NCBI RefSeq assembly: GCF_022899935.1
Contig: NZ_JALJCJ010000008.1
Location: 186,001 to 250,000 of the forward strand
Length of the DNA: 64,000 nt
DNA from: Shinella curvata
GTDB lineage: Bacteria > Pseudomonadota > Alphaproteobacteria > Rhizobiales > Rhizobiaceae
Direction: 5' to 3'
Positions 44,474-52,527 of the stretch are shown here, piece by piece; positions within the stretch are counted from its first letter, which is position 1, and every line of letters begins with the position of its first letter. Under the pieces are notes generated by a model. That model did no database searches and was not told where the DNA came from. It worked only from the letters and a program-made list of their open reading frames with translations. The translations under genes were made by a program, and so were the position numbers.

Positions 44474-45409
44474 ATGACCGAACGTATTATCATCGATTGT
44501 GACCCGGGCGTCGACGACGCCGCAGCCATTCTGCTTGCCTTTGGATCGAGCGAGGTCGAGATCCTCGGCATTACCGCAGTCGCTGGCAACATCCCGCTCG
44601 AAAAGACGGAGGCCAACGCCCGGCTGATCTGCGAGCTCGCCAACCGAACAGACATCCCGGTCTTCCAGGGCTGCGGCCGCCCGCTGCTTTATCCAGAACG
44701 CGCCGGCGTCACCGTGCATGGTGATGATGGGCTTGGGGATATCGGTCTGCCGAAGCCGGCCTCTGCACCCGCCGAACGCACGGCCGTCCAGTTCATCATT
44801 GATCAGGTGCGCGCCGCGCCCGGCGAGGTGACCCTTGCAGTGCTCGGCCCCATGACCAACATCGCGGTTGCCCTCTCGATCGATCCCGGAATCGCACCGC
44901 TGATCAGGCGCATCGTTTTCATGGGGGGAGCGGCTTTCTGCCCTGGAAACATCAAGGAGCGCGCGGAATTCAACTTCTACTTTGATCCCCATGCCGCCCA
45001 GGCCGTTATGGCTTCGGGCATCCCGATGATCATGTTCGGCCTCGATGTTACCCACAAGGCGATCATCACGCAGGAACGGACGGAGCGTTTAAAGAGCCTC
45101 GGCCGGATCGGCGGCATCATCGCCGACATGCTGAACGCATATGGCGCGGGAGACCCGTGCCTGCACGACCCATGCGTTATCGCTTATCTCATCGAGCCTG
45201 CAATCTTCTCCGGTGTTCAAGGTTTTGTCGAAGTGGACTGCGTTTCGCCGCTTGCCATCGGCCAGAGCGTTGTCAGTGTGACCAAACGGGAGCTCGCCGG
45301 TCGTGCGCCGAACTGCTTCGTCATGACGGACGTTGATGCCGACCGGCTGTTCGCGCTTCTTGAAGAGCGCTATGCGCACGTGGAGCGAGAGAGCTCAAAG
45401 GCACTCTGA
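44474..45409 (+). CDS. Nucleoside hydrolase (IunH/RihA family)
   Basis: A 311-residue hydrolase with the full DCDPGVDD motif at residues 8-15 and the late LHDPCVIAYLI histidine motif near 234, so it should be active. It is the last gene of nucleoside operon 2 and starts right after the permease stop. It would release base and ribose from imported nucleosides. A palindromic terminator follows about 50 bp later. Confidence 0.92.
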   Translation: MTERIIIDCDPGVDDAAAILLAFGSSEVEILGITAVAGNIPLEKTEANARLICELANRTDIPVFQGCGRPLLYPERAGVTVHGDDGLGDIGLPKPASAPAERTAVQFIIDQVRAAPGEVTLAVLGPMTNIAVALSIDPGIAPLIRRIVFMGGAAFCPGNIKERAEFNFYFDPHAAQAVMASGIPMIMFGLDVTHKAIITQERTERLKSLGRIGGIIADMLNAYGAGDPCLHDPCVIAYLIEPAIFSGVQGFVEVDCVSPLAIGQSVVSVTKRELAGRAPNCFVMTDVDADRLFALLEERYAHVERESSKAL

Positions 45410-45456
45410 ACGTATTGGCGGAGCCTCAGCTTCCTGCAGAGACGGATTATTTCTGG

Positions 45457-45480
45457 CGCCCGAGACGATCGTCTCGGGCG
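45457..45480. terminator. Palindromic terminator after nucleoside operon 2
   Basis: A perfect 24-bp palindrome (CGCCCGAGACGA and its complement) followed by TTTCACTG. It lies 48 bp after the nucleoside hydrolase stop. Confidence 0.7.
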
Positions 45481-45608
45481 TTTCACTGTGACTATGCCGC
45501 CGGCTTAAAGAATTCAAAGCCTTACCCGTTGTGGGAAGCAGGATTCGAACGTTGATATCCCATTAAGAGCTTTCTTACTTAAGCGCCCTTTTCCTTCCTG
45601 CGAGCAAG

Positions 45609-46448
45609 CTAATCGAAAATCGCCTTTGACTTCATGCTGCCTGGCAGATCAACACCCAGTCTAGACAGGATGGTCGGCGCGAGTTGGAGTTGGTCCAGGA
45701 GCGCATCTTCGGTCGGGCCCTCGCCACCGCCGAACCAATAGAAGGCGACGTCCTGCATCTCGTCGTCGCGGCCACCATGGTGGCCACGGTTCGACTGGCC
45801 GTGGTCGGCCGTCACGATCACCTCGTAACCTGCCTTGCGCCAGCGGGGCAGGAAGGCGGCGAGCTGGGCATCGATGGTGAAGCAGGCGACGTCCATCTGC
45901 CCGCAATCCTGGCCGTAGCGGTGGCCCATGCTGTCGAGCGTGCAGGTATGCAGTATGCCGTAATCGATGGCATGGCGCTCGGTCAGCATGGTGAGCGTCG
46001 CGAAGAGATCGAGGTCGCTCGGCGTCATCTGGTTCTGGTGGTTGTAGCCCGCCATCGTATGGAAACGGCCGTGATGGATCGGGCCATCGGAATTGTCGTA
46101 TTCGATGTCCTGCACCATGTCGAAGGGCGCACGCTGGAAGAAGGTCGACCAGAAGGAATGGGTCACCGCGCCGGTTTTGCCGCCGGCTTTGGTCACTTCG
46201 GAAAAGATATCCGGCTGATCGACACGGAAGAGCGTCTCGTTTGAGAGAACGCCATGGACCTGCGGCGGCACGCCGGTGTGGATCGAGGCGTAGCAGGATG
46301 CCGATGTGGACGGAAGCACGGAGCGCATCTTCCACACGCGTGCCTCGCCGGTCTGCACCCAGCCCTCCAGATTGCCCATCAGCCGTCGGGCGTTGCGCCA
46401 GGGCTGGCCGTCGAGGATGATGAGCAGGAGTTTGTTGCGAAGGGGCAT
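45609..46448 (-). CDS. Alkaline phosphatase-superfamily phosphodiesterase/nucleotide pyrophosphatase-like protein
   Basis: A 279-residue metal-dependent hydrolase. Metal-site residues are visible in LLIILDGQPW near residue 10, a Ser/Thr-rich STSASCYASIHTG nucleophile region near 46, DSMGHRYG near 176 and TADHGQSNRGHHGG near 215. ATG at 46448 is used since the upstream extension is not conserved-looking. The fold hydrolyses phosphate mono- or diesters. No signal peptide is seen, so it likely acts in the cytoplasm. It follows a family 5 binding protein gene on the same strand, so the imported ligand may be a phosphoester. Confidence 0.8.
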   Translation of the reverse strand: MPLRNKLLLIILDGQPWRNARRLMGNLEGWVQTGEARVWKMRSVLPSTSASCYASIHTGVPPQVHGVLSNETLFRVDQPDIFSEVTKAGGKTGAVTHSFWSTFFQRAPFDMVQDIEYDNSDGPIHHGRFHTMAGYNHQNQMTPSDLDLFATLTMLTERHAIDYGILHTCTLDSMGHRYGQDCGQMDVACFTIDAQLAAFLPRWRKAGYEVIVTADHGQSNRGHHGGRDDEMQDVAFYWFGGGEGPTEDALLDQLQLAPTILSRLGVDLPGSMKSKAIFD

Positions 46449-46525
46449 TGGCTGTCCATGAACGGTGCTGGCGGGATGCGCCGCCAGGCAAGGCGGCGGA
46501 TTGGGTCGGTGTCTTGCATGCTTGC

Positions 46526-48109
46526 TCAGGCGCTGAGCCAGCACCGCAGCGGTGCATCACCGTTCATCAGTTCGCCGGCGGGATTGTCCACCCAACCCTG
46601 GATACTCTCGCTGACGCCATCGATGAAGTCGTTGAACATCGGCACGATCAGGCCGCCTTCGTCGCGCATGATCACCGACATGTCGCGGTACATTGCGCGC
46701 CGCTTCGCCTCGTCCAGTTCGGCGCGCGCGGCGATCACCAGCTTGTCGAAGGCCTGGTTCTTGAAGCGCGTGTCGTTCCAGTCCGCCGTCGAAATATAGC
46801 CTGTGGAATACATCTGGTCCTGCGTCGGCCGGCCACCCCAGTAGGAGGTGGCGAAGGGCTGGACGTTCCAGACGTTCGACCAATATCCGTCACCGGGCTC
46901 GCGCTTGACCTCGATGTCGATGCCGGCCCTCTTGGCGCTTTCCTGATAGAGGACCGCGGCATCCACCGCGCCCGGAAAGGCGACCTCCGACGTGCGCAGC
47001 AGGATGCTGCCGTCATGGCCCGACTTCTTGAAATGGAAGGCGGCTTTTTCCGGATCGTAGGTCCGCTGCTCGATTTCTTCGTAGAGCGGATAGGCCCTAT
47101 TGATTGGCGTGTCGTTGCCGAGCGAGCCGTAGCCCTGCAGGATACGGTCGATCATGGTCTCGCGGTCCATCGCATATTTCAGGGCGAGGCGCAGGTCCGC
47201 ATTGTCGAAGGGCGCCGTGTCGCAGAACATGTTGAAGGGATAGAAGCCGCGGCCCGAAATGTTCTTGATCGTCACCTTCTTCATGTTCTTGAGCAGCGCG
47301 ACGGTTTTCGGCTCGATGCGGTTGATCATGTGCACCTGGCCGCTTTGCATGGCCGCGATACGCGCCGTCGCATCGTTGATGACGACGATCTCCACCTGTT
47401 CGGCAAAGCCCACCTTGTCGCCTTCCCAGTAACCGTCGAAACGGACGGCGTTGTAGCGCACGCCTGCTTCGCTGCCGACAATCCTGTAGGGGCCGGTGCC
47501 GATTGCGGCGGCCGGGTTGTCTTTCCCGCCGTTTGGCTGGATCACCAGATGATAGTCGATCATCAGGAAGGGCATGTCGGCATTGCCTTCCTTCAACGTG
47601 AAGACTACGGAATCGCCATCAGCCTTGACGGTCTCGATGCCCTTGAGGATGCCGAGCGCGCCTGATTTTGCGTTTTCGTCCGAATGCCGTTCGATCGTTG
47701 CGACCACGTCATCGGGCGTCAGCGTCTTGCCGTCGTGGAACTGCACGTCCTTGCGAATTTTGAATGTCCACGTCTTGGCGTCGGGCGAGGAACGCCATTC
47801 TTCGGCCAGGACTGGAATGGGCGAACCGTCCGGCGCCAGCCAGACGAGCGTTTCGCCCCACAGGTGGTTGACCATCGCGGTCACCTGATTGGTGGCGAGG
47901 CCGGGGTCGAGGCTGTCGCTCGACGCGCCGCCCTGCATGCCGACCTTGATCGTTCCGCCACGCACAGGGCCTTCTGCCCGCACGGCAGTCGACAGCAGGG
48001 AGCCCGCGGCGACTATGCTCAGGCCGAGGAAAGCACTGCGCCCGAGAAAATCCCGACGCGAGACCCGGCCCTTAGCAACGAGGCCGGAGAGGTAGGCAAG
48101 TTCATCCAT
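46526..48109 (-). CDS. ABC transporter substrate-binding protein, family 5 (Tat-exported), no linked permease
   Basis: A 527-residue DppA/OppA-type receptor. The N-terminus carries a twin-arginine signal (SRRDFLGRSAFLG near residue 17), suggesting export already folded. The family pattern includes LDPGLATNQVT near 67, WTFKIRKDVQFHDGKTLTPD near 125 and the late YRDMSVIMRDEGG segment. No permease or ATPase gene is adjacent. It is recognisably paralogous to the receptor at 57063-58655, whose Dpp-type channel might serve both. ATG at 48109 was chosen over longer frames because it directly precedes the Tat signal. Confidence 0.88.
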   Translation of the reverse strand: MDELAYLSGLVAKGRVSRRDFLGRSAFLGLSIVAAGSLLSTAVRAEGPVRGGTIKVGMQGGASSDSLDPGLATNQVTAMVNHLWGETLVWLAPDGSPIPVLAEEWRSSPDAKTWTFKIRKDVQFHDGKTLTPDDVVATIERHSDENAKSGALGILKGIETVKADGDSVVFTLKEGNADMPFLMIDYHLVIQPNGGKDNPAAAIGTGPYRIVGSEAGVRYNAVRFDGYWEGDKVGFAEQVEIVVINDATARIAAMQSGQVHMINRIEPKTVALLKNMKKVTIKNISGRGFYPFNMFCDTAPFDNADLRLALKYAMDRETMIDRILQGYGSLGNDTPINRAYPLYEEIEQRTYDPEKAAFHFKKSGHDGSILLRTSEVAFPGAVDAAVLYQESAKRAGIDIEVKREPGDGYWSNVWNVQPFATSYWGGRPTQDQMYSTGYISTADWNDTRFKNQAFDKLVIAARAELDEAKRRAMYRDMSVIMRDEGGLIVPMFNDFIDGVSESIQGWVDNPAGELMNGDAPLRCWLSA

Positions 48110-48252
48110 CGATAATCCCCCGATACGGCCAGGTGAGACGGGCTTGGCCCGTCCGGTGGCGCCTTTTTGAAATCCGGGATGGATATGAACCGGCAAGCGT
48201 GCTGTATACATGGCCAGAAATCGCAAATTCGACCAGTCCACTTGTAACGCCC

Positions 48253-49758
48253 GTGACATACGGGAGGCGCATCATCGCACGCACGATCGACGGGTCCAGC
48301 CTGGACGGATTGATCCTCGACGCCGACAGCGCGAGGCCATTGTACCTGCAACTCTATGACGGGTTGCGACAGATGATCCTGTCCGGCGCTATACCGGGCG
48401 GGACGCGCATACCCTCGTCCCGCGTGCTGTCGGAAAGCCTGGGGGTTTCCCGTTTCACCGTCGTGACGGCACTCGATCAGCTCGTGGCGGAGGGATACCT
48501 CAGTTCCACTCGCGGCAGCGGCACCTATGTGGAAACCGTGCCGAGGCGCGATGCCGGCAAGTCCAAGGTGCATCACGAAGGTGTTGTGGTCTCCGACCGG
48601 TTCGAGAAGCTGGTCTCGCATCGCGGCCAGGCGTTGACATGGCGCAATTCCCTGACGCTCAACGACGGGTCGCAACATCTTCACATGGCCTCGCCCGATC
48701 ACCGCCTGTTCCCGGTGCACATCTGGTCGCGGCTGACGAAGGAGGTCTTTGCCGAGGGCGACTTTCGCATCGTCAACTATCGCGAGATCCTCCGCCCGTC
48801 CCTCCTCGAAGAGCAGATCGCCAAACATATCGCCGTCAGCCGCGGCATCCGATGCGAGCCGGAGGAAGTGGTTACCACTCTCGGCGCCCATCATGCCGTC
48901 AACCTTCTTGCCGAGTTGCTGCTCAACCCGGGCGATACGGTCGCCTTCGAGGAACCAGGAATGGCGGCGATCCGATCGATCTTCCAGTCCTATGGCTGCA
49001 GGATTGAGCCGATGCATGTCGATGCATCCGGCCCGGATCCGCACACGGTCGCCAGTCGCGACGTCAAGCTGGCCTTCGTCACGGCCGCCAAGCAGCAGCC
49101 GATGACAATCGGCATGCCCATGAAACGCAAGTTGGAAATGCTCCATTGGGCGGCGGACCGCGACACGCTGATCATCGAGGACGACCTGGGCAGTGAGTTT
49201 CGTTACCAGGGCGGGCCCATTCCCCCGCTGAAGGCCCTGGATCAGGCTGGCCAGGTCATCTATGTCGGCGCGTTCAGCATGTCGCTGCTGCAATCCCTGC
49301 GCGTCGGCTACATGATCATGCCGCGGGCGCTCGCGGAAAAATGCCGCCGGCTGATCCAGGTGCGCTATCGCGCACTGCCGCAATTCACCGAACAGATCGT
49401 CGGGCGCCTCATTGAGGACGGTCACTACGCGCGCCACCTCCATCGGATGCGGCGTATCTACGCCCAGCGTCAGAACCAGCTCCTCGACATTCTTCGCTCC
49501 GATTTCGCCGATATCTTCGAACCGCCCGAGTTTGCATCGGGCTTCTACAATCTTTGCTACTACAGAGATCAGTCGATCGATGAGGACGCCGTTCTGATCC
49601 GCTGCCGGCGCAACAATCTCGGCGTTGAACAACTGTCTTACTACTACGCAAACCGAACATCGCCGCGAAAGGCGCTTCTCGTCGGCTTCGCTGCATCGAA
49701 CGAGGAAGAGATTGAATTTGCTACGAAACTGCTAAAACGATGTCTGAAACCGACGTAA
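48253..49758 (+). CDS. MocR/PdxR-type regulator (GntR helix-turn-helix fused to aminotransferase-like domain)
   Basis: About 501 residues from GTG at 48253. A GTG at 48133 would add 40 residues but leave only 23 bp to the divergent gene. The GntR winged helix covers about 20-95 (PLYLQLYDGLRQMILSGAIP, ESLGVSRFTVVTALDQL). A class I aminotransferase-like domain follows with the GDTVAFEEPGM segment, IIEDDLGSEF and the PLP-lysine region VGAFSMSLLQSLRVGY, where the usual SFSK lysine appears as Met-Ser. PLP binding by Lys is therefore doubtful. It probably regulates the divergent binding protein gene. Confidence 0.83.
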   Translation: MTYGRRIIARTIDGSSLDGLILDADSARPLYLQLYDGLRQMILSGAIPGGTRIPSSRVLSESLGVSRFTVVTALDQLVAEGYLSSTRGSGTYVETVPRRDAGKSKVHHEGVVVSDRFEKLVSHRGQALTWRNSLTLNDGSQHLHMASPDHRLFPVHIWSRLTKEVFAEGDFRIVNYREILRPSLLEEQIAKHIAVSRGIRCEPEEVVTTLGAHHAVNLLAELLLNPGDTVAFEEPGMAAIRSIFQSYGCRIEPMHVDASGPDPHTVASRDVKLAFVTAAKQQPMTIGMPMKRKLEMLHWAADRDTLIIEDDLGSEFRYQGGPIPPLKALDQAGQVIYVGAFSMSLLQSLRVGYMIMPRALAEKCRRLIQVRYRALPQFTEQIVGRLIEDGHYARHLHRMRRIYAQRQNQLLDILRSDFADIFEPPEFASGFYNLCYYRDQSIDEDAVLIRCRRNNLGVEQLSYYYANRTSPRKALLVGFAASNEEEIEFATKLLKRCLKPT

Positions 49759-49765
49759 AGATCTC

Positions 49766-49978
49766 GTGAGGCCTCGCATCGTCGAGATATACCCCATGCC
49801 CGAAGCCGGGGTGTGTCGTTCCGGTCGCACGATCGCCGACCTCGACATGCTCGTGCCCTTCGGCCGCGTTGGCAAGCCTGAGGACGTCGCGGCGCTCTTT
49901 GCGTTCCTCGCGTCCGACGAAGCTGCGTTCATGTGCGGGTCACTGGTGGAAATCACTGGTGCGCAAGCAGTTGCCTAA
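49766..49978 (+). pseudogene. Short-chain dehydrogenase C-terminal fragment
   Basis: Only the tail of an SDR is present: VPFGRVGKPEDVAALFAFLA, SDEAAFMCGSLVEITGAQ and a stop. The Rossmann motif and catalytic residues are absent, and the preceding 25 residues do not fit the family. It lies 7 bp after the MocR regulator stop. It is best read as a remnant of a deleted gene. Confidence 0.65.
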
Positions 49979-50290
49979 AAAGCTTGATCTTTGTTTTCCA
50001 AGTATTTGCGCAACTCGAAGCGCGGCATGATGAACGGGCCACGGTTCGAGTCCCATCAAGAGCAAAGCTCGCTGACCTTGGCGGTTTGCTCACCGGGGGG
50101 AGCAGCTGGAAACCTCGCACTCAGGCCGAGACCGCCTGCTCCGTCGTCACTCGCCTTCACAAACGGTTGCTTGCTCCCAAGAGCCTGAAAAACAAGGCTT
50201 GACGATTTGGTACATCTGTACGAAATGTATTGGTACGGATGTACTAATGAGGCTTCGTTGCTATACCCTAGGTGCTCGTTCGAACCAAAA
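49979..50290. other. Gene-free spacer carrying a TetR-type operator pair
   Basis: No gene is supported. The right part (50199-50244) carries a -35-like TTGACG and two 12-bp palindromes that copy the promoter region at 56958-57008. The left part shows nothing I can assign. Confidence 0.5.
50210..50244 (+). promoter_or_regulatory. Paired operator-like palindromes (copy A)
   Basis: GTACATCTGTAC at 50210-50221 and GTACGGATGTAC at 50233-50244, 23 bp start to start. TTGACG at 50199-50204 precedes them. The second unit is identical to, and the first is the reverse complement of, the units at 56973-57008 upstream of the family 5 receptor. The nearest downstream gene on the same strand is proV at 51395, beyond the opposing LysR gene. 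Confidence 0.7.
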
Positions 50291-51160
50291 TCAGCATTGT
50301 GGTGGAAGCGTGAGCTTTTCTGCCGCTTGCCTGAACCCCGCATGCACATCGTCAAACCAAGGCCAGGTCTGTGTTCGAGAGACGTTGCGCGCGAGATAGG
50401 CAGTGCGGCGAAAGCGCGGGGCATCCTTGACCTCAAAAACCTGACCGTCTTCCATTCGGTCCTTGACGACCCTATAGGGCAGGTAGGCCGATCCACCCCA
50501 TTTCAGGATGTGTTCCAAGGCGAACACACCGTTGGTGAACGTCACCACAGCTGTATCTTCGACCGGAAACGTCTCTGCATGCCAGCGGCGGAAATCCTCG
50601 CCGTGGTCGACATAGACGTACATCGGATCCCAGCGCATCAGGCCCCGTTCGACAGTCGCGACCTCGATGAAGAGATCTTCGAAAAGCGGACTGATGGAAA
50701 AGCCGGTTGCCGGCGGCGCCTCGTAGGCGATTGCCACGTCGACGATGGAGTTGACAATCCACGGGCGCACCTCCGCCTCGCTTCCGCTCTCGACGTTCAC
50801 GGCGACCGTCGGGCATCTGGAGCGGATGGTATTGAGCCACAACTCTCCCACCCCGCTCCACAATGCGTCGGTGCAGCCAAGATTGCAGACATCGTCAAAT
50901 CCACTCGGCAGCGAGGTGTCGTGGCGAGCCTGGTTCCAGACCTGGATCAGGATCTGGGCGTGCTTGACGAATTTGGAACCGTTGGCTGTCAGCTCGGCGC
51001 CGGATTTGACCCGCCGCAGCAACTTCTGGCCGAGCACGTCTTCGAGCGCATTGATGCGCGCTGTCACGGTCGATTGCGTGACGTTCAGTTTGGCGGCGGC
51101 CTTATTGAGATTACCCGTTTCCATCACCACAAGAAACGTATGCACGTGCGACAGATTCAT
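50291..51160 (-). CDS. LysR-family transcriptional regulator
   Basis: A 289-residue LTTR. The helix-turn-helix is in residues 1-60 (FLVVMETGNLNKAAAKLNVT, QSTVTARINALEDVLGQ) and the effector domain begins near 90. It is divergent from the proVWX-type operon, with two palindromes holding T-N11-A cores in between. It likely activates that importer and its linked monooxygenase in response to their substrate. A TetR-type operator pair lies 47 bp past its 3' end on the opposite strand. Confidence 0.87.
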   Translation of the reverse strand: MNLSHVHTFLVVMETGNLNKAAAKLNVTQSTVTARINALEDVLGQKLLRRVKSGAELTANGSKFVKHAQILIQVWNQARHDTSLPSGFDDVCNLGCTDALWSGVGELWLNTIRSRCPTVAVNVESGSEAEVRPWIVNSIVDVAIAYEAPPATGFSISPLFEDLFIEVATVERGLMRWDPMYVYVDHGEDFRRWHAETFPVEDTAVVTFTNGVFALEHILKWGGSAYLPYRVVKDRMEDGQVFEVKDAPRFRRTAYLARNVSRTQTWPWFDDVHAGFRQAAEKLTLPPQC

Positions 51161-51183
51161 GCCCGGATCCGCTTTCGAGTAAA

Positions 51184-51217
51184 TTCGATAAAGTCGAATA
51201 TTATTACCATAATAATT
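51184..51217. promoter_or_regulatory. Tandem LysR-type boxes
   Basis: Two adjoining perfect palindromes: ATTCGA-TAAAG-TCGAAT at 51184-51200 and ATTATTA-CCA-TAATAAT at 51201-51217. Each contains a T-N11-A core, the LysR consensus layout. They begin 24 bp upstream of the LysR start codon and lie in the gap to proV. Confidence 0.6.
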
Positions 51218-51394
51218 TGATTTACAGGATTATGGCTTTCTGTCAACTTTTCGTCATCCACCGGCCAAGCGGGGAAAGCTCTTGAGGGCGACCTTCGCCT
51301 CGGAATGGTGACTGTCGCCCCGGGCGAGGGGCCGATCGTGCTTTTCGTGGCCGAACACCCGGCTCATGCAGCTTCCATCCGTCGATGAGGTAAA

Positions 51395-52513
51395 ATGAAC
51401 GCTGTCCCCAAGATGCAGTTCGATACGTCGCATTTCGACAAAGCTCGAGCTCCGGTTGTTTCCTGCCGGAACGTCTGGAAGGTCTTCGGACACAAGTCTG
51501 TCGTTGACCGGATTCTAGGCGACCTTCTTGCCGAGAACATCGACGTGGAGCGCGCGCGCCGAGAGCATGGCTGTGTCGTGGCGGTGAAAGGCGTCAGCTT
51601 CGACGTCCGTCCGTCCGAGGTTTTCTGCATCATGGGGCTGTCGGGCTCGGGAAAATCGACCCTGATCCGTCATGTCAACCGTCTTATTGAGCCGACGGCC
51701 GGAGACATCCTCGTCGATGACTGCTCTATTTCCGCCCTTGATGCCAAGGCATTGCGAGAACTGCGCGCCCGCAAGATCGGGATGGTCTTCCAGAACGTGG
51801 CGCTCCTCCCGCACCGAACCGTTGAAGAAAATACGTATCTTCCGCTCGAATTGCGTGGCGAAACAGGTGCTGCCGCACATGCGGCGGTCCATCAGGCCCT
51901 GTCGATCGTCGGGCTTGCTGGTTGGGAAGATCGGTACCCGAGCGAACTTTCCGGCGGCATGCAGCAGCGTGTGGGATTAGCGCGGGCGCTTGCGGCGGAC
52001 GCCGACATTCTCCTGATGGATGAACCATTCAGCGCGCTGGATCCATTGATCCGTAAACAGTTGCAGACCGAGTTCCGGCGGCTTGCCAAAACGCTCGGCA
52101 AGACGGCCCTTTTCATTACCCACGACCTCGACGAAGCGATCCGTATTGGCGACCGGATTGCGATCATGCGCGATGGGCAGATCGTGCAGACAGGATCGCC
52201 CGCCGAGATCGTGCTGTCGCCTGTCAACGACTACGTCGCCCAATTCGTCGAGGGCATATCGCCGGTTCATTTTGTCGATGCCGAGCGCATCATGGTGCCT
52301 GCAACGCAGTATCCAGCGCACGCCGCTGCCCTTTTGGCCTCAGTCGTGCCGGAAGGATGGCCGGTCTGCGAACGAGGCACGCTGCTTGCCAAGCTCATTG
52401 TCCTGCAAACCGAAAGTGACCGCCCGATTGCCATCGTCGATGGCGGTCTCGTCATCGGCGTTGTCGGGCCTCGGGAAATTCTGATCGCCGTCGGCGGGCA
52501 CGAAAAAAGATAG
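51395..52513 (+). CDS. proV: Glycine betaine/proline-type ABC transporter ATPase (ProV-like)
   Basis: A 372-residue ATPase of the quaternary-amine importer class. Walker A GLSGSGKST lies near residue 82, the signature LSGGMQQRVGLARAL near 185 and Walker B ILLMDEPFSALD near 205, then the DLDEAIRIGDR switch. The long N-terminal lead before Walker A (VWKVFGHKSV) is typical of ProV/OpuAA. A C-terminal region of about 90 residues is in the place of CBS domains. It starts a three-gene importer followed by an LLM monooxygenase, so catabolic uptake rather than osmoprotection is plausible. Confidence 0.9.
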   Translation: MNAVPKMQFDTSHFDKARAPVVSCRNVWKVFGHKSVVDRILGDLLAENIDVERARREHGCVVAVKGVSFDVRPSEVFCIMGLSGSGKSTLIRHVNRLIEPTAGDILVDDCSISALDAKALRELRARKIGMVFQNVALLPHRTVEENTYLPLELRGETGAAAHAAVHQALSIVGLAGWEDRYPSELSGGMQQRVGLARALAADADILLMDEPFSALDPLIRKQLQTEFRRLAKTLGKTALFITHDLDEAIRIGDRIAIMRDGQIVQTGSPAEIVLSPVNDYVAQFVEGISPVHFVDAERIMVPATQYPAHAAALLASVVPEGWPVCERGTLLAKLIVLQTESDRPIAIVDGGLVIGVVGPREILIAVGGHEKR

Positions 52514-52527
52514 AAGGAGACGTGCCT

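Noticed and set aside
50047-50060. GGTTCGAGTCCC-like sequence resembling a tRNA T-arm
   Set aside because: Flanking bases do not form a T stem, and no anticodon or acceptor arms can be drawn.
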